Shown: in pieces, positions 5,771 to 7,247 of the stretch
Layout: each line of letters begins with the position of its first letter
Numbering within the stretch: position 1 is the first letter of the stretch
Assembly: GCA_026983755.1 (NCBI GenBank)
Contig: JALSTL010000192.1
Coordinates: 1 to 7,247, forward strand
Direction: 5' to 3'
Length of the DNA: 7,247 nt
Origin: Melioribacteraceae bacterium
GTDB taxonomy: Bacteria; Bacteroidota; Ignavibacteria; Ignavibacteriales; Melioribacteraceae
Notes under the pieces: generated by a model
Database searches by the model: none
The model's input: only the letters and a program-made list of their open reading frames with translations
What the model was told of the DNA's origin: nothing
Made by a program: the position numbers and the translations under genes

Positions 5771-7141
5771 TTATAAAATACCAAGTGAATTTAACAATAC
5801 CAAAAATATTAAAACCGGTGCAAAATATTTTATAAAAATTTTCCAAGCGGAAATAATATATGGTTTATCCGTAAAAATATTTTCGGCACCTTGTTTAAGT
5901 TCAACCAAAGCTTTATCAAACCCCCATACCCATGCAATAAAAATTGAAATTAACATTCCGCCCAAAGGCAGCATTATATTAGAAGCTAAGAAATCTGCCA
6001 AATCGAAAAAAGTTTTACCGAAAAAATGAAGATCCGAAAGAACATTAAAAGATAACGAACTTGGCATGGCAATAAGAAAAGTAACACCACCAAAAACAAT
6101 AACTGCGTTATGTCTTTTCCAACCTTTTTCATCAACAAAGTAAGATACTACAACTTCCAACAAAGAAATAGCCGATGTTAGAGCCGCAATGGTTAATAAA
6201 AAGAAAAATAAAATTGAGAAATAATATCCACCGGACATTTTGGTAAAAACAACCGGCAGAGTATGAAAAATTAAACCAGGTCCCACATCGGTTTTTTGTC
6301 CGGTTGCGAATACGGCTGTAAAAATTGCTATTCCGGCAATTAAAGCTATTAGTGTATCTAAAAAAACTATTTGTGTAGATGAAGAAAAAAGATTGTTATC
6401 TTTCCGAAGATAACTTCCGTAAGTCAACATTGCGCCCATTCCAAGACTTAAAGTAAAAAAAGCATGTCCAAGTGCAATTAACACAGAAGTTCCATGTAAT
6501 GAACGCCATTTGGGATTTAGTAAAAAACTTATTCCTTTTTCCGAGCCATTCATTGTTAAACCTTTTATTGCCAAAATAATAAGTATGATAAATAGTAAAG
6601 GCATCAGAATTTTACTTCCTTTTTCAATTCCTTTTTGAACACCGGCAAATACAAAGAACATAGTAAGTAATAAGAAACCTAAAGTAAAACCCAAATTCCA
6701 TGCAACGTTTGATATAAGAGTATTGAAATGAGTTGCAGAAGAATAAGTTGGACTAAATTTATAAAATGAACCGGAAATTGCTTCCCAAATATAACCGAGT
6801 GACCATCCGGCTATAACAACATAAAAGGAAAGTATTATGAATCCAGCAAGTACACCTAAAAATCCTACACTAATCCAAAATTTTGATTTACTTAATTTTT
6901 TAAATGCACCTACCGGATTTCTTTGAGTTGTTCTGCCAAGTAGAATTTCACCTATTAAAACAGGTAAGCCGATAATTGCAATACATATTAAATAAACAAA
7001 TATAAAAGCCGCACCGCCGTTTTCTCCGGCAATATACGGGAACTTCCAAATGTTTCCAAGACCAATTGCAGAGCCGGCAGCCGCTAAAATAAAACCAAAC
7101 TTCGAACCCCAATTTTCACGTGCCATTTTTGTTTTTGCCAT
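5771..7141 (-). CDS. Na+-dependent amino acid transporter, NSS (SNF) family
   Basis: A 456-residue inner-membrane symporter of the LeuT fold, expected to import amino acids with Na+. Helix 1 carries AAGSAIGLGNIWKFPY (21-36) and then ENGGAAF (40-46), the unwound substrate/Na+ segment. Compared with LeuT, Ala25 and Asn30 (Na1), Ala319, Thr322 and Ser323 (Na2), Tyr107, and Phe229/Thr230 in HAFFTLSLGMGAMLTY (226-241) are retained. The extracellular gate would be Lys33 with Asp383. In helix 7 the LeuT Na1 Asn is Asp262, and the Glu290/chloride position is Ala266, as in chloride-independent bacterial relatives. Hydrophobic segments support 11 helices, the last at about 437-454, so there is no helix 12; this is common in bacterial members such as MhsT. 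The ATG at 7141 has a weak GAGA (7146-7149) upstream. A second ATG (residue 6) has none. The exact substrate cannot be read from the sequence. Confidence 0.93.
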   Translation of the reverse strand: MAKTKMARENWGSKFGFILAAAGSAIGLGNIWKFPYIAGENGGAAFIFVYLICIAIIGLPVLIGEILLGRTTQRNPVGAFKKLSKSKFWISVGFLGVLAGFIILSFYVVIAGWSLGYIWEAISGSFYKFSPTYSSATHFNTLISNVAWNLGFTLGFLLLTMFFVFAGVQKGIEKGSKILMPLLFIILIILAIKGLTMNGSEKGISFLLNPKWRSLHGTSVLIALGHAFFTLSLGMGAMLTYGSYLRKDNNLFSSSTQIVFLDTLIALIAGIAIFTAVFATGQKTDVGPGLIFHTLPVVFTKMSGGYYFSILFFFLLTIAALTSAISLLEVVVSYFVDEKGWKRHNAVIVFGGVTFLIAMPSSLSFNVLSDLHFFGKTFFDLADFLASNIMLPLGGMLISIFIAWVWGFDKALVELKQGAENIFTDKPYIISAWKIFIKYFAPVLIFLVLLNSLGIL

Positions 7142-7193
7142 ATTATCTCGGGTTTATTTTTTGGATTAATAACGATTTCTTTGTTAAAGAACA

Positions 7194-7224
7194 CCAATTT
7201 AAATATTTTTTTTTAAAATTCAAT
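7194..7224 (-). promoter_or_regulatory. Possible promoter of the NSS transporter gene
   Basis: On the minus strand ATTG (complement of 7221-7224) is followed after 19 nt by TAAATTGG (complement of 7194-7201). Each box differs by one base from the Bacteroidota consensus TTTG and TAnnTTTG, with correct spacing. Transcription would start near 7187, about 45 nt before the start codon. A short inverted repeat, TTCTTT-GTT-AAAGAA (7177-7191), overlaps that point and could be an operator. Both calls are weak in such AT-rich sequence. Confidence 0.3.
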
Positions 7225-7247
7225 GAGATTCTTTTGAAAATTACCAC

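Noticed and set aside
5801..5808. TATTTTTG on the minus strand as a promoter for the AGCS gene.
   Set aside because: It fits TAnnTTTG, but it lies within the coding end of the NSS gene, has no -33 TTTG at the right distance, and such words are common in AT-rich coding DNA.
5578..6029. Short open frames that start in or run through the transporter gap, one on each strand (about 68 and 96 codons).
   Set aside because: Both mostly overlap the two transporter genes in other frames, their translations show no domain, and their non-overlapping parts are the repeat element. Such repeats commonly produce spurious ORFs.
7124..7126. Second Met (residue 6) as the true start of the NSS transporter.
   Set aside because: It would also suit the family, but no Shine-Dalgarno-like sequence precedes it, while the first ATG has at least a weak GAGA. 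It remains a minor alternative.
1..7247. CRISPR arrays, tRNA or rRNA genes, insertion sequences, toxin-antitoxin or defence genes.
   Set aside because: None seen on either strand: no regularly spaced long repeats, no cloverleaf with conserved T-arm, no transposase, nuclease or antitoxin motifs. Every long reading frame is a core metabolic, transport or repair gene.

Overview
The window is AT-rich bacterial DNA and looks like the Bacteroidota/Ignavibacteriota (FCB) lineage. Three things suggest this. Two promoters match the Bacteroidota -7 consensus TAnnTTTG, and one of them has a correctly spaced -33 TTTG. The first intergenic region carries a decayed hairpin element of a type I recognise from Bacteroidota genomes. 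Coding sequences strongly prefer A/T-ending codons. Genus-level placement is not possible from the sequence alone.

Layout: (1) 1-95 is the C-terminal tail of an unidentified + strand gene. (2) 96-318 is intergenic, holding the decayed hairpin element and the promoter of the next gene. (3) 319-2493 (+) is a complete UvrD/PcrA-type superfamily 1 DNA helicase with a GTG start and the C-terminal RNA-polymerase-interaction (Tudor-like) domain. (4) 2494-2726 is a convergent intergenic region with a 12-bp hairpin and a weak second stem. (5) 2727-3932 (-) is a 6-phosphofructokinase whose two phosphoryl-donor positions are of the pyrophosphate type (Asp and Lys). (6) 4068-5657 (-) is an alanine/glycine:cation symporter (AGCS family). 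(7) 5771-7141 (-) is an 11-helix sodium:neurotransmitter-symporter (NSS) family amino acid transporter. The 113-bp gap between the two transporters is almost filled by a degenerate CACnAAG-type repeat that folds into a long hairpin. (8) 7142-7247 is the upstream region of the NSS gene.

How they fit together: the two transporters are both predicted to bring in small amino acids using a cation gradient. The phosphofructokinase would spare ATP by using pyrophosphate. The three minus-strand genes point the same way with gaps of 113 and 134 bp, so partial co-transcription is possible. The phosphofructokinase, however, has its own -7 box just behind the AGCS stop codon. The helicase is a housekeeping DNA repair/replication gene on the opposite strand and is unrelated. 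No mobile gene, CRISPR, RNA gene or defence gene was found. The gene content is ordinary core metabolism and repair; the points worth a second look are intergenic repeats, regulatory sites and specificity-determining residues.
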